Part shown: positions 1 to 9,120 of the stretch, one piece after another
Layout: each line of letters begins with the position of its first letter
Numbering within the stretch: the stretch's first letter is position 1
Made by a program: the position numbers and the translations under genes
Notes under the pieces: generated by a model
What the model was told of the DNA's origin: nothing
The model's database searches: none
The model's input: the letters and a program-made list of their open reading frames with translations, nothing else
Assembly: GCA_964355675.1 (NCBI GenBank)
Contig: CAYHEC010000007.1
Coordinates: 1-64,000, forward strand
Direction: 5' to 3'
From: CAMBDS01 sp964355675
GTDB taxonomy: Bacteria; Electryoneota; AABM5-125-24; Hatepunaeales; Hatepunaeaceae
DNA length: 64,000 nt

Positions 1-1
1 A

Positions 2-73
2 GAACACGATCCCTATAAGAAATATTTCAAAGAACTCGTCCTCACCCTGCGACAAATAATAGTAATTAAATAA
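2..73 (+). CDS. possible 3' end of an upstream gene
   Basis: A frame open from the window edge encodes about 23 codons beginning EHDPYKKYFKELV and ends in TAA. It could be the tail of a gene lying upstream. The second half of the stretch (CCTCACCCTGCGAC) belongs to a dispersed palindrome seen elsewhere in the window, so the apparent C-terminus may be repeat sequence. No family can be recognised. Confidence 0.2.
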   Translation, partial: EHDPYKKYFKELVLTLRQIIVIK

Positions 74-110
74 CTTTGCCTCAGGGTGAAGACACCTTGA
101 GGCAGGAAAT
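36..110. repeat. dispersed palindrome (CAGGGTG family)
   Basis: Two arms, GTCCTCACCCTGCG and TCAGGGTGAAGAC, face each other around an AT-rich loop. Closely related copies lie near 40,499-40,575, 48,571-48,605 and 58,772-58,800. A hairpin could form in RNA of either strand. Confidence 0.6.
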
Positions 111-423
111 CCACATTCTCGGGCAAACTCAGAAGCCTGCTGAGCAAAGCTCTACAGGGGACATGCATTTATTACCTCTCGTTATTGCGAAAGCACGATT
201 AGTGCTCTATTTTGTTCAGGAGGAAGTACTCGTCCGCAGACGAATAAGCACGATGTTTGGGCGGAGAGTTGTCCGCCCAACCGGCAAGGACTTGACTTCG
301 GGGAGAAGGTTTTTCAGATTTGGAAGAGATTTCTTTATCACGCGAGTTCCTCGCAAAGACCGTCACCGCCTGGATGGTGACGGCGAAGTTCGACATTCTA
401 AATTCCAACATTCTAAATTCAAC

Positions 424-1182
424 TTGTCCTATCCCATACTCGAATACGACCCCTCGACCAAAGCGCTCATCGAGCCGGGGGAGATCCTCAAAAAGATCGA
501 CGCGCCAGAACGGTGCGTGTTTTGCTTCTTTCAAGAGGTCATCACCAGGCTCAAGGATGAAGGAAAGTTGAAAGTCATCTTCGAAACAGGCTCGGAAATC
601 GGCAAGAACCCGGTCTATGAACTTGAGCACAAAGGCGAACGAATCGCGCTGTTTCATCCCGGCGTCGGAGCGCCGCTTGCCGGAGCGTTCCTCGAGGAAG
701 TCATCGCGCTCGGTTGCCGGAAGTTCATCGCTATCGGATCGGCGGGAGTTCTCGACGGAAGCATCCACCTCGGGCATCTGATCGTCCCGACATCGGCAGT
801 GCGCGACGAGGGGACAAGCTACCATTACCTGCCCCCGTCGCGAGAGGTAGAGCCAGACTCTGAAGTTGTTGCCGCAATCATCAAGACTCTCGAAGTTCAG
901 AATATTCCTTACTCGACCGGCAAGACATGGACTACCGATGGATTCTACCGGGAGACGCCTGCCCGTATTAAACACCGTCGCGAGGAGGGGTGCATTACTG
1001 TCGAGATGGAGGCCGCCGCGTTTTTCGCTGTTGCCAAGTTCAGAGGTGTGCAGTTCGGGCAGATACTCTATGGCGGAGACGATGTTTCAGGTGAGGAATG
1101 GGATCATCGTCAATGGCACTCGAGGAGGGAAGTGCGTTGGGGAATGTTGGAACTGGCGCTCGAGACGGTCGGAAAAGTTTAG
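424..1182 (+). CDS. nucleoside phosphorylase (PNP/UDP phosphorylase family)
   Basis: Predicted cytoplasmic enzyme of nucleoside salvage that splits uridine or purine nucleosides with phosphate, giving the free base and ribose-1-phosphate. About 252 residues, the usual family length. Visible features are the N-terminal PILEYDPSTKALIEP segment, the glycine-rich HPGVGAPLAGAFLEE and IAIGSAGVL segments, and the conserved VEMEAAAFFAVA substrate-site segment near the C-terminus. The reading frame is open further upstream to position 76. Those extra codons are dispersed repeat DNA, and homologues begin close to the PILE motif, so I chose the TTG at 424. No strong ribosome-binding site precedes it, so the start is uncertain. 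Substrate preference (uridine or purine) cannot be read from the sequence. It stands alone, with repeats on both sides. Confidence 0.85.
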   Translation: MSYPILEYDPSTKALIEPGEILKKIDAPERCVFCFFQEVITRLKDEGKLKVIFETGSEIGKNPVYELEHKGERIALFHPGVGAPLAGAFLEEVIALGCRKFIAIGSAGVLDGSIHLGHLIVPTSAVRDEGTSYHYLPPSREVEPDSEVVAAIIKTLEVQNIPYSTGKTWTTDGFYRETPARIKHRREEGCITVEMEAAAFFAVAKFRGVQFGQILYGGDDVSGEEWDHRQWHSRREVRWGMLELALETVGKV

Positions 1183-1486
1183 CGGGTCGGCTGAAGATAT
1201 GGCACGATCCATTTGACAACTTATCAGCCTCTACGCTGAGCACACGCATTTACTGCCTCCCCTTATTGCGAACGTTGGATTACTGCTCTATTTTGTTTGG
1301 GACTTCCGAACTGTCATCCGTAGAGAGTTGACAGCTTGCAGGAACGAAACCACGTACTCAAACGTGAATGTACTATGAGCCGCTCATTATCCTCGGGCGG
1401 CAAGGCAAAGCGACACTATAATTGCTGTCAACCCCAGAGGGTTGACAGCTTGCTAAAATGCAACACTATACTCAGGGCAGGAAACG
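1183..1486. repeat. intergenic dispersed repeats
   Basis: No gene seen. The stretch 1,241-1,302 is a diverged copy of 161-222 (shared blocks CGCATTTA, TTATTGCGAA, CTCTATTTTGTT). Two copies of GAGTTGACAGCTTGC/GGTTGACAGCTTGCT lie at about 1,325 and 1,440; the same motif recurs as an inverted pair near 59,018-59,045. Confidence 0.6.
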
Positions 1487-3982
1487 ATGAACGACACATC
1501 TAACAGCACTCGACCACCACTCTTCCGCATCGACAAGACCGCACTCATCATCGCCGGACTCGCGTTATTGTTCCGCTGGATACATCTCGCGTTCGTCTGG
1601 AACAGTGACCTTCTCCGTATCCCAATCATCGACTCGGCTTTCTATCAGCTTTGGGCGTCGAATATAGCCTCGGGTAAATTTGTCGGCGAGGGGATCTTCT
1701 TCATGAGTCCGCTCTACCCTTATATGCTTGGACTCCTTTACTCGATCTTCGGCGTCAACGCCGGAATAGCGCTGATCTTCCAAACCCTTCTCGGGGCGGC
1801 GACGGTCTATCTTGTTTACCTCTGGGTGGATGGCAGACTTGGCAAACGACATGCGATTATTGCGGCCGGACTGGCGGCAGTCTATGCGCCGTTCATTTTC
1901 TACGACGGAGCCCTGCTGACATCATCGCTGATTCTTTTCCTCTCCGCGCTGATTCTTTATCTGGCTGATCGATTGATCGAAGAACCAACGCCATCGGCGT
2001 TGATGTCGCTGGGGGTAGTTATCGGCCTTTCGGCGCTGGCGAGGCCGCTGGCGCTCCTTGTGATCCCTGTGATCTGGTGGATGTTGTTTTTGAAAGAGCG
2101 TTCTACCTCAGCGCGTCGGTGGTTTTTGATGCTGGCAGGTACGGCGGTCATATTGTTTGCTGTCGGTATTCGAAACCTGATTGTCGGCAATGAGTTCACG
2201 CTTACGACCTCCTCGGCGGGAATGAATTTCTACGTCGGAAACAATCCCGATGCAACCGGGCTCTATTGGGAAGCGCCCTTCCTCTCGTCAGTCGAGCCTC
2301 AATACGAGGATGACGAATATCGCCGTGTGGCGTCAGAAGCAGTCAGGCGGGAGTTGACGACACGCGAGGCCGGTGGCTATTGGTTCCGTAAATCTCTTGA
2401 CTGGATGATCAACCACCCGATCGATTACCTGAAGCTGGCGGCAACTAAGAAATTCTACTTCTGGAACCGAGCCGAGTTTGCCAACAACGTCAGCATTTAC
2501 CTCGGACGGGAGTTATCGCCTGTATTGCGTTTCAACCCGATCGGATTCTGGATGATAGCGCCTCTCGGTCTGGGAGGCTTGATACTATACTGGCGAAGAA
2601 AAGGTATTCGAAACGCGGCTCTTCCCATCGGTTGGGTGTTCGCATATTTTATAGGCGGAGTGATCTTTTTTATCAGCTCGGAGTACCGCCTGCCGGTAGT
2701 TCTGCCGCTTTTATTTGGCGCTTCGTTTTTCCTGATTGCATTTATTGACTATATGCGCGAGAAAAAGACTGAATCTGCCCTGAGGCTTGCCATCATCCCG
2801 CTCATTATTCTGCCAATAGTTAATTATCGAACCGATTTCATCGCCAAAGGTGAAAACTCACGCATGGATTGGTTTAATATTGCTAACACGCTGTTGAAGA
2901 GTGATGAGGTCTCTGCGGCGGCAGTGAGATTTGAGCGTTCGTTAGCGGTCGATCCATACTTTGCGGAAGGGTTGCTGAGGCTGGCCGAGTCATACTATCG
3001 TTCAGGAAGGATCGACGATGCAATTGCCATCGGGAAACGAGCTGGTCTTGCCGATCCTGAGTCGATATTGAAGCTTGTCCAAGGGTCGGCGCTTCAGGAA
3101 GCTTTTGCATTGTTGAACGAGGGAGATCTTTCCAAGGCAATGAAGGAATTTACTGCCGCGGGTTACGACCTCGCGTCAGCTTCGGCTGAAACAACCCGCG
3201 TAAGCCGATTGAACGCCGCGCGTAAGGCCTACGAGTCTGGCGATGTCCAGAAAGCCCTTGACCATTTTATAGCAATTCTCGCCGTTGACACAACTAAAGA
3301 ACCAGCGATTTACTACAATATCGCGTTCCTGAATTTTCAACTGGGGAGGGTCGATTCGGCCGAAACGTTTGCTGTTAAAGCTATAGAAATCGACTCACTA
3401 AACGGACCGGCAAGTTCACTTCTTGCAAAAATCTACCGATCTACAGGCCGAGAAACTGAAGCGGAAAATGTGATGCGTCGAATCTCGCCTGAAAGCCATG
3501 ACCGCGAAGCCATGTTAGAGTCTATCCGCCGGGACATGGATAGTCTGGAGGCAATCGGCCAATGGGAGAAGGCTCTCGACGAATATCAACCATACGGCAG
3601 GATTTTCTTCGAAGTTGCGGCTGAGGATAAGTGGCGGCTTGGCAGACTCCAATACCGGGTGGGCAATTACGATATCGCATTAAGATTATTTGGTGAAGTA
3701 GAAGCGGCGATGCTCCCCGATCCAGCTATCGGACTCTATCAGGGCTGGACCTTGATGGCGCTGGGAAGACTTTCCGAGGCAGAAGCCGCATTCCAGCGCT
3801 GTTTAGCGGCAGATCAGGAGCGCGCTGACGCTCGTGTGGCATTGGCAAGGATATATTTTCAGCGGGGACAGGTTGAAAAGTCATGGAAGGAGCTTGACAA
3901 GATGAGTAACCTAAAATTCCTGAATGAGAGTATCGAACGGGAATACAAAGTATTACTCGATAGCTTGAAGGCAAGGATGTAA
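1487..3982 (+). CDS. GT39-like membrane glycosyltransferase with C-terminal TPR region
   Basis: An 831-residue protein in two parts. Residues 1 to about 425 hold some ten hydrophobic segments. The first outside loop carries an acidic motif (IIDSAFYQLWA), typical of dolichyl-phosphate-mannose transferase-like (GT39/PMT) enzymes, which move sugar from a polyprenyl-phosphate carrier to a target outside the membrane. A second extracytoplasmic stretch has GNNPDATGLYWEAPF. Residues from about 455 to the end are tetratricopeptide-type helical pairs (for example AAAVRFERSLAVDPYFAEGLLRLAESYYR, split here as two halves) and probably bind protein partners. The ATG at 1487 follows GGAAA. The donor and acceptor are unknown. 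A role in modifying secreted proteins is possible, because the type IX-type proteins in the window would need surface processing, but that is inference. Confidence 0.8.
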   Translation: MNDTSNSTRPPLFRIDKTALIIAGLALLFRWIHLAFVWNSDLLRIPIIDSAFYQLWASNIASGKFVGEGIFFMSPLYPYMLGLLYSIFGVNAGIALIFQTLLGAATVYLVYLWVDGRLGKRHAIIAAGLAAVYAPFIFYDGALLTSSLILFLSALILYLADRLIEEPTPSALMSLGVVIGLSALARPLALLVIPVIWWMLFLKERSTSARRWFLMLAGTAVILFAVGIRNLIVGNEFTLTTSSAGMNFYVGNNPDATGLYWEAPFLSSVEPQYEDDEYRRVASEAVRRELTTREAGGYWFRKSLDWMINHPIDYLKLAATKKFYFWNRAEFANNVSIYLGRELSPVLRFNPIGFWMIAPLGLGGLILYWRRKGIRNAALPIGWVFAYFIGGVIFFISSEYRLPVVLPLLFGASFFLIAFIDYMREKKTESALRLAIIPLIILPIVNYRTDFIAKGENSRMDWFNIANTLLKSDEVSAAAVRFERSLAVDPYFAEGLLRLAESYYRSGRIDDAIAIGKRAGLADPESILKLVQGSALQEAFALLNEGDLSKAMKEFTAAGYDLASASAETTRVSRLNAARKAYESGDVQKALDHFIAILAVDTTKEPAIYYNIAFLNFQLGRVDSAETFAVKAIEIDSLNGPASSLLAKIYRSTGRETEAENVMRRISPESHDREAMLESIRRDMDSLEAIGQWEKALDEYQPYGRIFFEVAAEDKWRLGRLQYRVGNYDIALRLFGEVEAAMLPDPAIGLYQGWTLMALGRLSEAEAAFQRCLAADQERADARVALARIYFQRGQVEKSWKELDKMSNLKFLNESIEREYKVLLDSLKARM

Positions 3983-4000
3983 GGTAAGTTGAGCCTCCGC

Positions 4001-4115
4001 GAGGCCAAGCGGACGCCCTCGTCCGCTCTCCATTAAACACGTGCGGACGGCGCACGGGGGTGTGCGTCTGGACAAATCCAGAGTGTATGGCGACTTTTTC
4101 AAGAGACTGAAGACT
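4001..4115. repeat. dispersed repeat of the CTTTTTCAACAGAC family
   Basis: Contains GCGGACGCCCTCGTCCGCTC, a GTGCGGACGGCGCACGGGGG block and the end GCGACTTTTTCAAGAGACT. The same blocks in the same order are found at 27,625-27,758, where both terminal inverted repeats survive. Here the left end is missing or diverged. Confidence 0.7.
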
Positions 4116-4220
4116 AAAGTTACAGGTTGAGAGTTGGAATTTATGGGGTTAATGCCTTTTCAACGGTAGGATGCAGGACGAAAAGCCCTGTTAATTCGTT
4201 TCCGGCACAATATTTGCCGA

Positions 4221-4649
4221 ATGATTATCTGCATAGGATACTCACAGGAATTAGCAATAAGCTTGGACTCTCCTCAGAAAATACTACATCTCAAGGTGTT
4301 GCTCGTCGAAGACGAATGGCTACTCTGCTGGTCATTGGAGCGCCATCTGGTCAGATTTGGGATCGAAGTCAATACGGCGTCAACCGGCGACGAAGCATTT
4401 CGTTTGTTTGAAGCAAACCGGTATGATTGGCTGATAACTGACCTCAAACTACCTGAAAAAGATGGAATTGAGTTGATCGTAGCCGCGAAAAAACTGAGAC
4501 CGGGAATGCGAACAATTCTCATGACCGCCTATGGCTCACCGACGCTTGAGGAGAAGGCTCGCAAGCTTGGTGCAATCTACATAGCCAAGCCCTTCGACCT
4601 CGATTTGGTCGTCCATTATGTTCTGCCCGCACCGACCACTCAATCCTGA
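4221..4649 (+). CDS. single-domain response regulator
   Basis: A CheY-like receiver with no output domain, 142 residues. It shows the acidic pair in LLVEDEWL (about residues 30-32), the phospho-acceptor aspartate in LITDLKLPEKDG (Asp74), the switch threonine in MTAYG (about 102) and the conserved lysine in IAKPF (Lys123). It would pass a phosphate signal from a histidine kinase to a partner protein. The first 20 or so residues before the receiver are not conserved in type, and no good ribosome-binding site precedes the ATG at 4221, so the true start may lie nearer the HLKVLLVEDE segment. No kinase is adjacent; sensor kinases lie at 45-48 kb and 59-61 kb. Confidence 0.8.
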   Translation: MIICIGYSQELAISLDSPQKILHLKVLLVEDEWLLCWSLERHLVRFGIEVNTASTGDEAFRLFEANRYDWLITDLKLPEKDGIELIVAAKKLRPGMRTILMTAYGSPTLEEKARKLGAIYIAKPFDLDLVVHYVLPAPTTQS

Positions 4650-4757
4650 CAAATCTGCGCCAAAAAGCTCATACCTGAGCAAACATCCCCTATTTTTAAT
4701 AGCTTCTTGTTCCTTTCGTTGTAAATTATTTCAGAGTACTAACTCAAAGAGTTTTAA

Positions 4758-4978
4758 CCCTCTTGGAGGGCGGACTTTCAGTCCGCTCTTGCCCTAACGT
4801 CGTGTCACAGCAATAATGACGGGTGCCGGTAGCGCGGCGATTTATCGCGCCTATCGTCCCAACCTCAATTTGAGCGCGATAAATCGCTGCGCTACCGAAT
4901 AAGCGCGATAAATCGCCGCGCTACCGATCATTATTCCCATGACAAGACACTAGTCGGGCTGAAAGTCCGTTCTCCAAG
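4758..4978. repeat. nested palindromic repeats
   Basis: An outer hairpin (CTTGGAGGGCGGACTTTCAG on the left, CTGAAAGTCCGTTCTCCAAG on the right) brackets a second element at 4,799-4,950. The inner element has CGTGTCAC-type ends and two near-copies of GCGATAAATCGCTGCGCTACC. The inner element is shared with 30,737-30,996 and 43,956-44,213. No gene is visible between 4,650 and 5,069. Confidence 0.8.
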
Positions 4979-5044
4979 AGCAACGTTACCGCCCGACACT
5001 CTCGAATAATTATCCTGTCAGCAAGGTTGGGTCGGCTAAACATA

Positions 5045-5064
5045 TTTACATAGATATTTGTAAA
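5045..5064. promoter_or_regulatory. possible metal-regulator operator before the ZIP gene
   Basis: TTTACA, eight bases, then TGTAAA form an inverted repeat ending five bases before the ZIP start codon. Its place over the translation start and the metal-transport role of the gene fit an operator for a Fur/Zur- or MntR-type repressor, but the sequence matches no consensus closely. Inference only. Confidence 0.3.
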
Positions 5065-5069
5065 CAATA

Positions 5070-5864
5070 ATGATCGAATTAATAGATCCTACCGTCGTCA
5101 CTATCTCCGCGTTGTTCTTGCTTGTCGCCGGAGCGATCGGCGGAATACTTCCACAATACGTTAACCTCTCGGACAGAGGACTCCATCGCTTTCTGGCGCT
5201 GGGAACGGGGATGCTGTTAGGGACGATTTTCTACCACATGCTTCCCGACGCGCTTCACTCCTTCAGCGCAACGTCGTTCGTTCTCGTTGGACTGTTAGGC
5301 GTCTTCGTAGTAGAGAGAATACTTGTTGCCGAGCACGCTCACTCTCACCACTCGCACGAGGGGGATCATCATCACCGGGAGGGTGACGAGCACAATCTGC
5401 AAGACCACAGCAACCATGGAATTATAGGCGTTACAGCGTTTGCGGGGCTGTCGGTGCATGCGCTGATGGTGGGGCTGGGATTAGCCGCTCAGCTTGGCGA
5501 TGTGGTTACAGCCGTGCCTTTGATGACGTCGCTTCTGGTGCACAAGCTTTCCGAAGCATTTTCGTTATCGACGATATTTCTGTTGGCCGGCTACACCAAG
5601 ACCCGATCACTTTTACTGCTTGGTATCTTTGCCTTGATCGAGCCGCTGGGGGTAGCGATAGGAGCGGTTGCGCTCGGAATACTGCCTCACGGCTGGGAGG
5701 CAGGCGCCGCGGGACTTGCCGCCGGAACTTTTCTGTACGTGGCGCTTTGCGATCTTTTACCCGAGGTTTTCCACCGCCGCGAGGGACGCTGGGGAAGCCT
5801 GCTGATGTTGGTACTCGGAATTGCGGCGATTGCGCTGATGATAACGGGGGGACATGGGCATTAA
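5070..5864 (+). CDS. ZIP family divalent metal transporter
   Basis: A 264-residue membrane protein with about eight hydrophobic segments. Three features mark it as a ZIP (zinc/iron permease) protein. There is a histidine-rich cytoplasmic loop at residues 89-116 (HAHSHHSHEGDHHHREGDEH). The first metal-site helix has HALMVGLGLA, with His130. The second has HKLSEAFSLS, with His158, Lys159 and Glu162. Such proteins bring zinc, iron or manganese into the cytoplasm; the metal cannot be assigned here. The ATG lacks a clear ribosome-binding site and sits directly after an inverted repeat that may be an operator. Downstream it is followed at once by a heptamer tandem repeat. Confidence 0.9.
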   Translation: MIELIDPTVVTISALFLLVAGAIGGILPQYVNLSDRGLHRFLALGTGMLLGTIFYHMLPDALHSFSATSFVLVGLLGVFVVERILVAEHAHSHHSHEGDHHHREGDEHNLQDHSNHGIIGVTAFAGLSVHALMVGLGLAAQLGDVVTAVPLMTSLLVHKLSEAFSLSTIFLLAGYTKTRSLLLLGIFALIEPLGVAIGAVALGILPHGWEAGAAGLAAGTFLYVALCDLLPEVFHRREGRWGSLLMLVLGIAAIALMITGGHGH

Positions 5865-5898
5865 AAGGATAAAGGATAAAGGATAAAGGATGAAGGAT
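5864..5898. repeat. heptamer tandem repeat (AAAGGAT)
   Basis: Five units, four AAAGGAT and one GAAGGAT, period exactly seven. The first unit overlaps the ZIP stop codon. The reverse complement of the same heptamer occurs in frame before the sorting domains near 57,800 and 62,540. Confidence 0.9.
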
Positions 5899-5940
5899 GA
5901 AGAAGAAGTGTTGAGGACAGGAAGATTGATCAGTAAAACC

Positions 5941-6630
5941 ATGAGATTGTTGATTTTGATGGCGTTTCTAACAGTACCTTCAGGCCTTATCGCCGGGCCG
6001 CTCGAGAAGCTCACAGTCCTGAACACGAAGATCACGATTATCCAGGATTTCCGACTGCCAGCCTACTGCCGGATCGAAGCCGATCTGTTCAACGAATCTC
6101 CGGCTGACCTTTCCGGTGAGTGGCGGATGCGTCAGCAAAGCGGTCATCTAAAACTCCGGCAGAACGGGCTTGATCACATCACCATTTATCTTTGGGAAAA
6201 TCTTTTTCTCGATACATTAAAGAAATCTATCGAAATCATCTGGCAAAGCGATCTCGACGAAACAACGACCGATACCCTGCGTTTCCCGCTGAATTGGCGC
6301 AAAGCCTTTCACCGCGATATTGCATTAAATGACGAATGGGTTTTCTCTGAGATGAAGCGTGACGGAGGAGGCGGTAAGCCTTATGTAACAGTTTTCATTC
6401 CGATCCCTGCCAAGGTGATGGTTGTCGCGCAGGATTTCCGGCTATATCCCGTAGATACTCTGTTCAATGAGGAGAAATTTCGCGGGCTGGAGCGAATTCC
6501 ATGCTTGACTGAGCGCATCGCCAAGGGGGGCTTTACCTTTGTACTCTATGTTAATGGGGTGAGAATTGGCGCTCGAAAGATCGTCGAGCCGAAATACAAG
6601 AATCCTGGAGAATTTTATTACGGGGAGTGA
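5941..6630 (+). CDS. exported protein of unknown function
   Basis: About 229 residues from the ATG at 5941, which gives a clean signal peptide (MRLLILMAFLTVPSGLIAG). The frame is open upstream to 5890, but that part is heptamer repeat and would hide the signal peptide. The mature part is mostly predicted beta strand and has alternating short motifs (ITIIQDFRLPAYCRIEADLF, WENLFLDTLKKSIEIIWQSD, PVDTLFNEEKFRGLERIP). It could be a periplasmic or outer-membrane-associated protein. I recognise no family. It lies 76 bases after the ZIP transporter and may be cotranscribed with it. Confidence 0.65.
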   Translation: MRLLILMAFLTVPSGLIAGPLEKLTVLNTKITIIQDFRLPAYCRIEADLFNESPADLSGEWRMRQQSGHLKLRQNGLDHITIYLWENLFLDTLKKSIEIIWQSDLDETTTDTLRFPLNWRKAFHRDIALNDEWVFSEMKRDGGGGKPYVTVFIPIPAKVMVVAQDFRLYPVDTLFNEEKFRGLERIPCLTERIAKGGFTFVLYVNGVRIGARKIVEPKYKNPGEFYYGE

Positions 6631-6738
6631 GGGGGATTTAATAATTATAAATTAATTATTATTAATGAGGGACGGATAGAACGCTTACCTTGTCTGTCAC
6701 AATTGCCGACTTTTCCTTCAAGAATCTTCTTCAACCTA

Positions 6739-6767
6739 TTGACATTATAAATAAATATTTGTAATAT
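6739..6767 (+). promoter_or_regulatory. sigma70-type promoter for the 6,928 secreted protein
   Basis: TTGACA at 6,739-6,744, a 17-base AT-rich spacer, then TAATAT at 6,762-6,767. This is close to the classic consensus and implies a leader of about 150 bases before the ATG at 6,928. Confidence 0.7.
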
Positions 6768-6927
6768 TACACTCGGGTTGTGTCTATTCCCACTAACAAC
6801 TTGCCGACCAAACCTTAGATTCGCCTCGCAGGATCGTTATCCTCCGTAAAATACAACACTCCTGATCACGGTTCACCTTTGTAAACTTCTGAAAACTAAT
6901 ATATATACATATCAATTTGGAGGTACA

Positions 6928-9096
6928 ATGAAACTTCTACCGGTTACGATCTTCTTTGCAGTGTTGGTTCTTTCCGTCGGCCTGAATGCGCAGGATCAAA
7001 TTGAAATTCCGGTTTCAGTGGGTTACAATCTGATCTCGAGCAACATCCATCTTCCTGAAGAATTCTGGGCAAGGCAGGAAGGCCCCGACGTCCGGCGTAT
7101 ATTCGCCCAGCTTAACGGAGTGAACGGCAACACGCTGGGGCTTCTTGTCAATGAGCAAGGCCGCTTTTATCTCCCGAGCCGGAATTTCAACAACATCTCA
7201 TTCTGGAATGAAGCGGAAGGGTATGCTGCTGATATGCTGGAGGACCGCGTCATCGTCTGGGAAGGTGAGCGTCTCCCCGCCAACACCAATCTGCCGATGA
7301 GCCAAGGCTGGAACTATGTTGCATATTTTCCGACCTACCAACTCGACGCCTCCGCGCCAGATTTCCGTGTGCTTTCACCCGTCATCGATCGGATAGACTG
7401 CGCTATCGACGGCGATGGAGGCTTCATGTTGCCTGACTACGAGTTCTCCAACATGGCGCCGTGGCGGGAAGGACGAGGCTATATGGTGAGAGCCTCGGAG
7501 AATATCGAGATGCAGTATCCAGAGGAAGATGAAGGAGCTGAACTCTGGCATCCTCTTGCCGGAGATCACTGGCTTCGCCCACCTGCGAGGAACGTCATGG
7601 CACTACTGGTTAACGAAATTCGGGGCGGGGAACCGGCTGACGGAGATATGATCGCGGCATACAACGGAGTTCTGTTGGTCGGTTATGGAACCGTTCAGGA
7701 TCAGCGTTGCGGAGTCCCGCTCTGGGGTGACGAACCCAACTCGGAGGGGATCGATGGTCTGCGAGCAGGTGAGGAATTCCGTCTTGTTTACTGGATCGCC
7801 GATCAGGACGAGGAAATTGACGCTGAAATCGTTGAAGTTGTTGAGGGTGATGCCGTTTTCTCGCATTCTGGTATGGCGGTGGTGACGATTTCGGCCGAAA
7901 TCGGCGGGCGCGCTCAACAGCAAGTGATCCACTTCAATCGGGGTTGGAATTTTGTATCACTCAATCTGAGCCCGGCTCAGGAATTTTGGCAACGCGAAGA
8001 AGGTCCCGACGTCAGGTCTCTGTTTCGTGCTCAATGGTATCATCAACGCGGATGGTGGATTCATCCTTACATGATGAAGGACGAAAGGGGAAGATGGTGG
8101 GCGCCTGCTCGGGAATGGTGCTTGATTCCGTACTGGAATCTTGCCGAGGGGTATTTGGTTCTGGTCGGCGAAGATAATGATGTAACCATTACGGGTGAAT
8201 CGTTTCCACCCGATACTGACGTCCCGATCTCGACCGGCTGGAACATGATTGCTTACTTTCCTGACTACCAACTTGTCGCGTCAGCACCGGACTTTTATGT
8301 CATCTCTTCCGTTGTTGACCACGTCATAATTGCCAAGGACATCCAGGGCCGGTTTATGTTACCTCAACGACGGTTTTCCAATATGACCGCCTGGCAACCA
8401 GGGAATGGATATCAGATCAAGGTAGATGCTGATGTTGTCTTGAACTACCCCTCCGAGCAAAACCGTGGCGCGGCAACGGAGCCGCCTTTGGGAGGCACTC
8501 ATTGGATTTTCGAACCGAACGGCTATCAAAACATGAGTCTGCTCATCAGCGAAATCACCGGTGTGAAGCTTGAGTCCGGCGACCAAATTGCCGCGTTCAG
8601 CACGAATGGTGCATTAGTCGGCGTAGGAGACGTCAGCGATGGAATGTGCGGATTGGCGTTATGGGGAAGAATGAACAGTAGCGATCCCGGCATGGCAGAG
8701 GGCGAAAGCTTCGAACTGAAGCTCTGGCGTGAGTCAAGCGGTGTCGAATCACCGTTAACTCTCTCCGATAACCTCGTATATCGCACCGACGGATTTGCCA
8801 TTACGTCTGCACAAGTAACTGCCGTACTGCCATCCGATGTAACACTCAGTGGTTGTTTTCCGAACCCGTTCAATGGCACAACCCTGATCGGCTTTGACTT
8901 GCCGACCAAAGGTGACGTGACCTTGGCGGCGTTCAACCTGTCCGGCCAGGAAGTTACAAGACTGCATCAAGGTTGGATACAAGCCGGGCATCACGAGACA
9001 AACTGGCAAGCCAGTGAGTTGCCAGCGGGGATGTATATCATTCGACTTGAGACTGCCGGGAAGGTTCAATCGATGAAGGTGATGCTGATAAAGTGA
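6928..9096 (+). CDS. secreted protein, two GWN modules and type IX sorting domain
   Basis: A 722-residue surface or secreted protein. Residues 1-21 are a signal peptide ending in NAQ. Two copies of a module of about 165 residues follow (roughly 25-190 and 330-500). Each half-module starts with GYNLISS/GWNYVAYFP-type strands and contains FYLPSRNFNNISFW or FMLPDYEFSNMAPW, then GxGY. Each module is followed by a domain of about 120 residues with NMSLLI and GLALWG motifs. Residues from about 635 are the sorting domain (CFPNPFNGTTLIGFDLP, then AAFNLSGQEVTRL), known in FCB bacteria as the signal for type IX export and anchoring. The ATG is preceded by TTTGGAGGTACA. The binding target of the modules is unknown. 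Confidence 0.85.
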   Translation: MKLLPVTIFFAVLVLSVGLNAQDQIEIPVSVGYNLISSNIHLPEEFWARQEGPDVRRIFAQLNGVNGNTLGLLVNEQGRFYLPSRNFNNISFWNEAEGYAADMLEDRVIVWEGERLPANTNLPMSQGWNYVAYFPTYQLDASAPDFRVLSPVIDRIDCAIDGDGGFMLPDYEFSNMAPWREGRGYMVRASENIEMQYPEEDEGAELWHPLAGDHWLRPPARNVMALLVNEIRGGEPADGDMIAAYNGVLLVGYGTVQDQRCGVPLWGDEPNSEGIDGLRAGEEFRLVYWIADQDEEIDAEIVEVVEGDAVFSHSGMAVVTISAEIGGRAQQQVIHFNRGWNFVSLNLSPAQEFWQREEGPDVRSLFRAQWYHQRGWWIHPYMMKDERGRWWAPAREWCLIPYWNLAEGYLVLVGEDNDVTITGESFPPDTDVPISTGWNMIAYFPDYQLVASAPDFYVISSVVDHVIIAKDIQGRFMLPQRRFSNMTAWQPGNGYQIKVDADVVLNYPSEQNRGAATEPPLGGTHWIFEPNGYQNMSLLISEITGVKLESGDQIAAFSTNGALVGVGDVSDGMCGLALWGRMNSSDPGMAEGESFELKLWRESSGVESPLTLSDNLVYRTDGFAITSAQVTAVLPSDVTLSGCFPNPFNGTTLIGFDLPTKGDVTLAAFNLSGQEVTRLHQGWIQAGHHETNWQASELPAGMYIIRLETAGKVQSMKVMLIK

Positions 9097-9120
9097 CGTA
9101 ATTGGAATAGTATCCGACAC

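Noticed and set aside
76..423. Long N-terminal extension of the nucleoside phosphorylase
   Set aside because: The first 116 codons are made of dispersed repeats and add nothing conserved; the family starts near PILEYDP.
199..975. Long minus-strand open frame opposite the nucleoside phosphorylase
   Set aside because: It is an antisense shadow with no recognisable domain, no start signal and repeat sequence at one end.
1442..1472. Promoter before the glycosyltransferase gene (TTGACA...TATACT)
   Set aside because: The spacer is 19 bases and the TTGACA lies inside a dispersed repeat that occurs elsewhere without a downstream gene start.
4127..4411. Open frame overlapping the start of the response regulator
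   Set aside because: The receiver motifs lie in the other frame; this one has no conserved feature.
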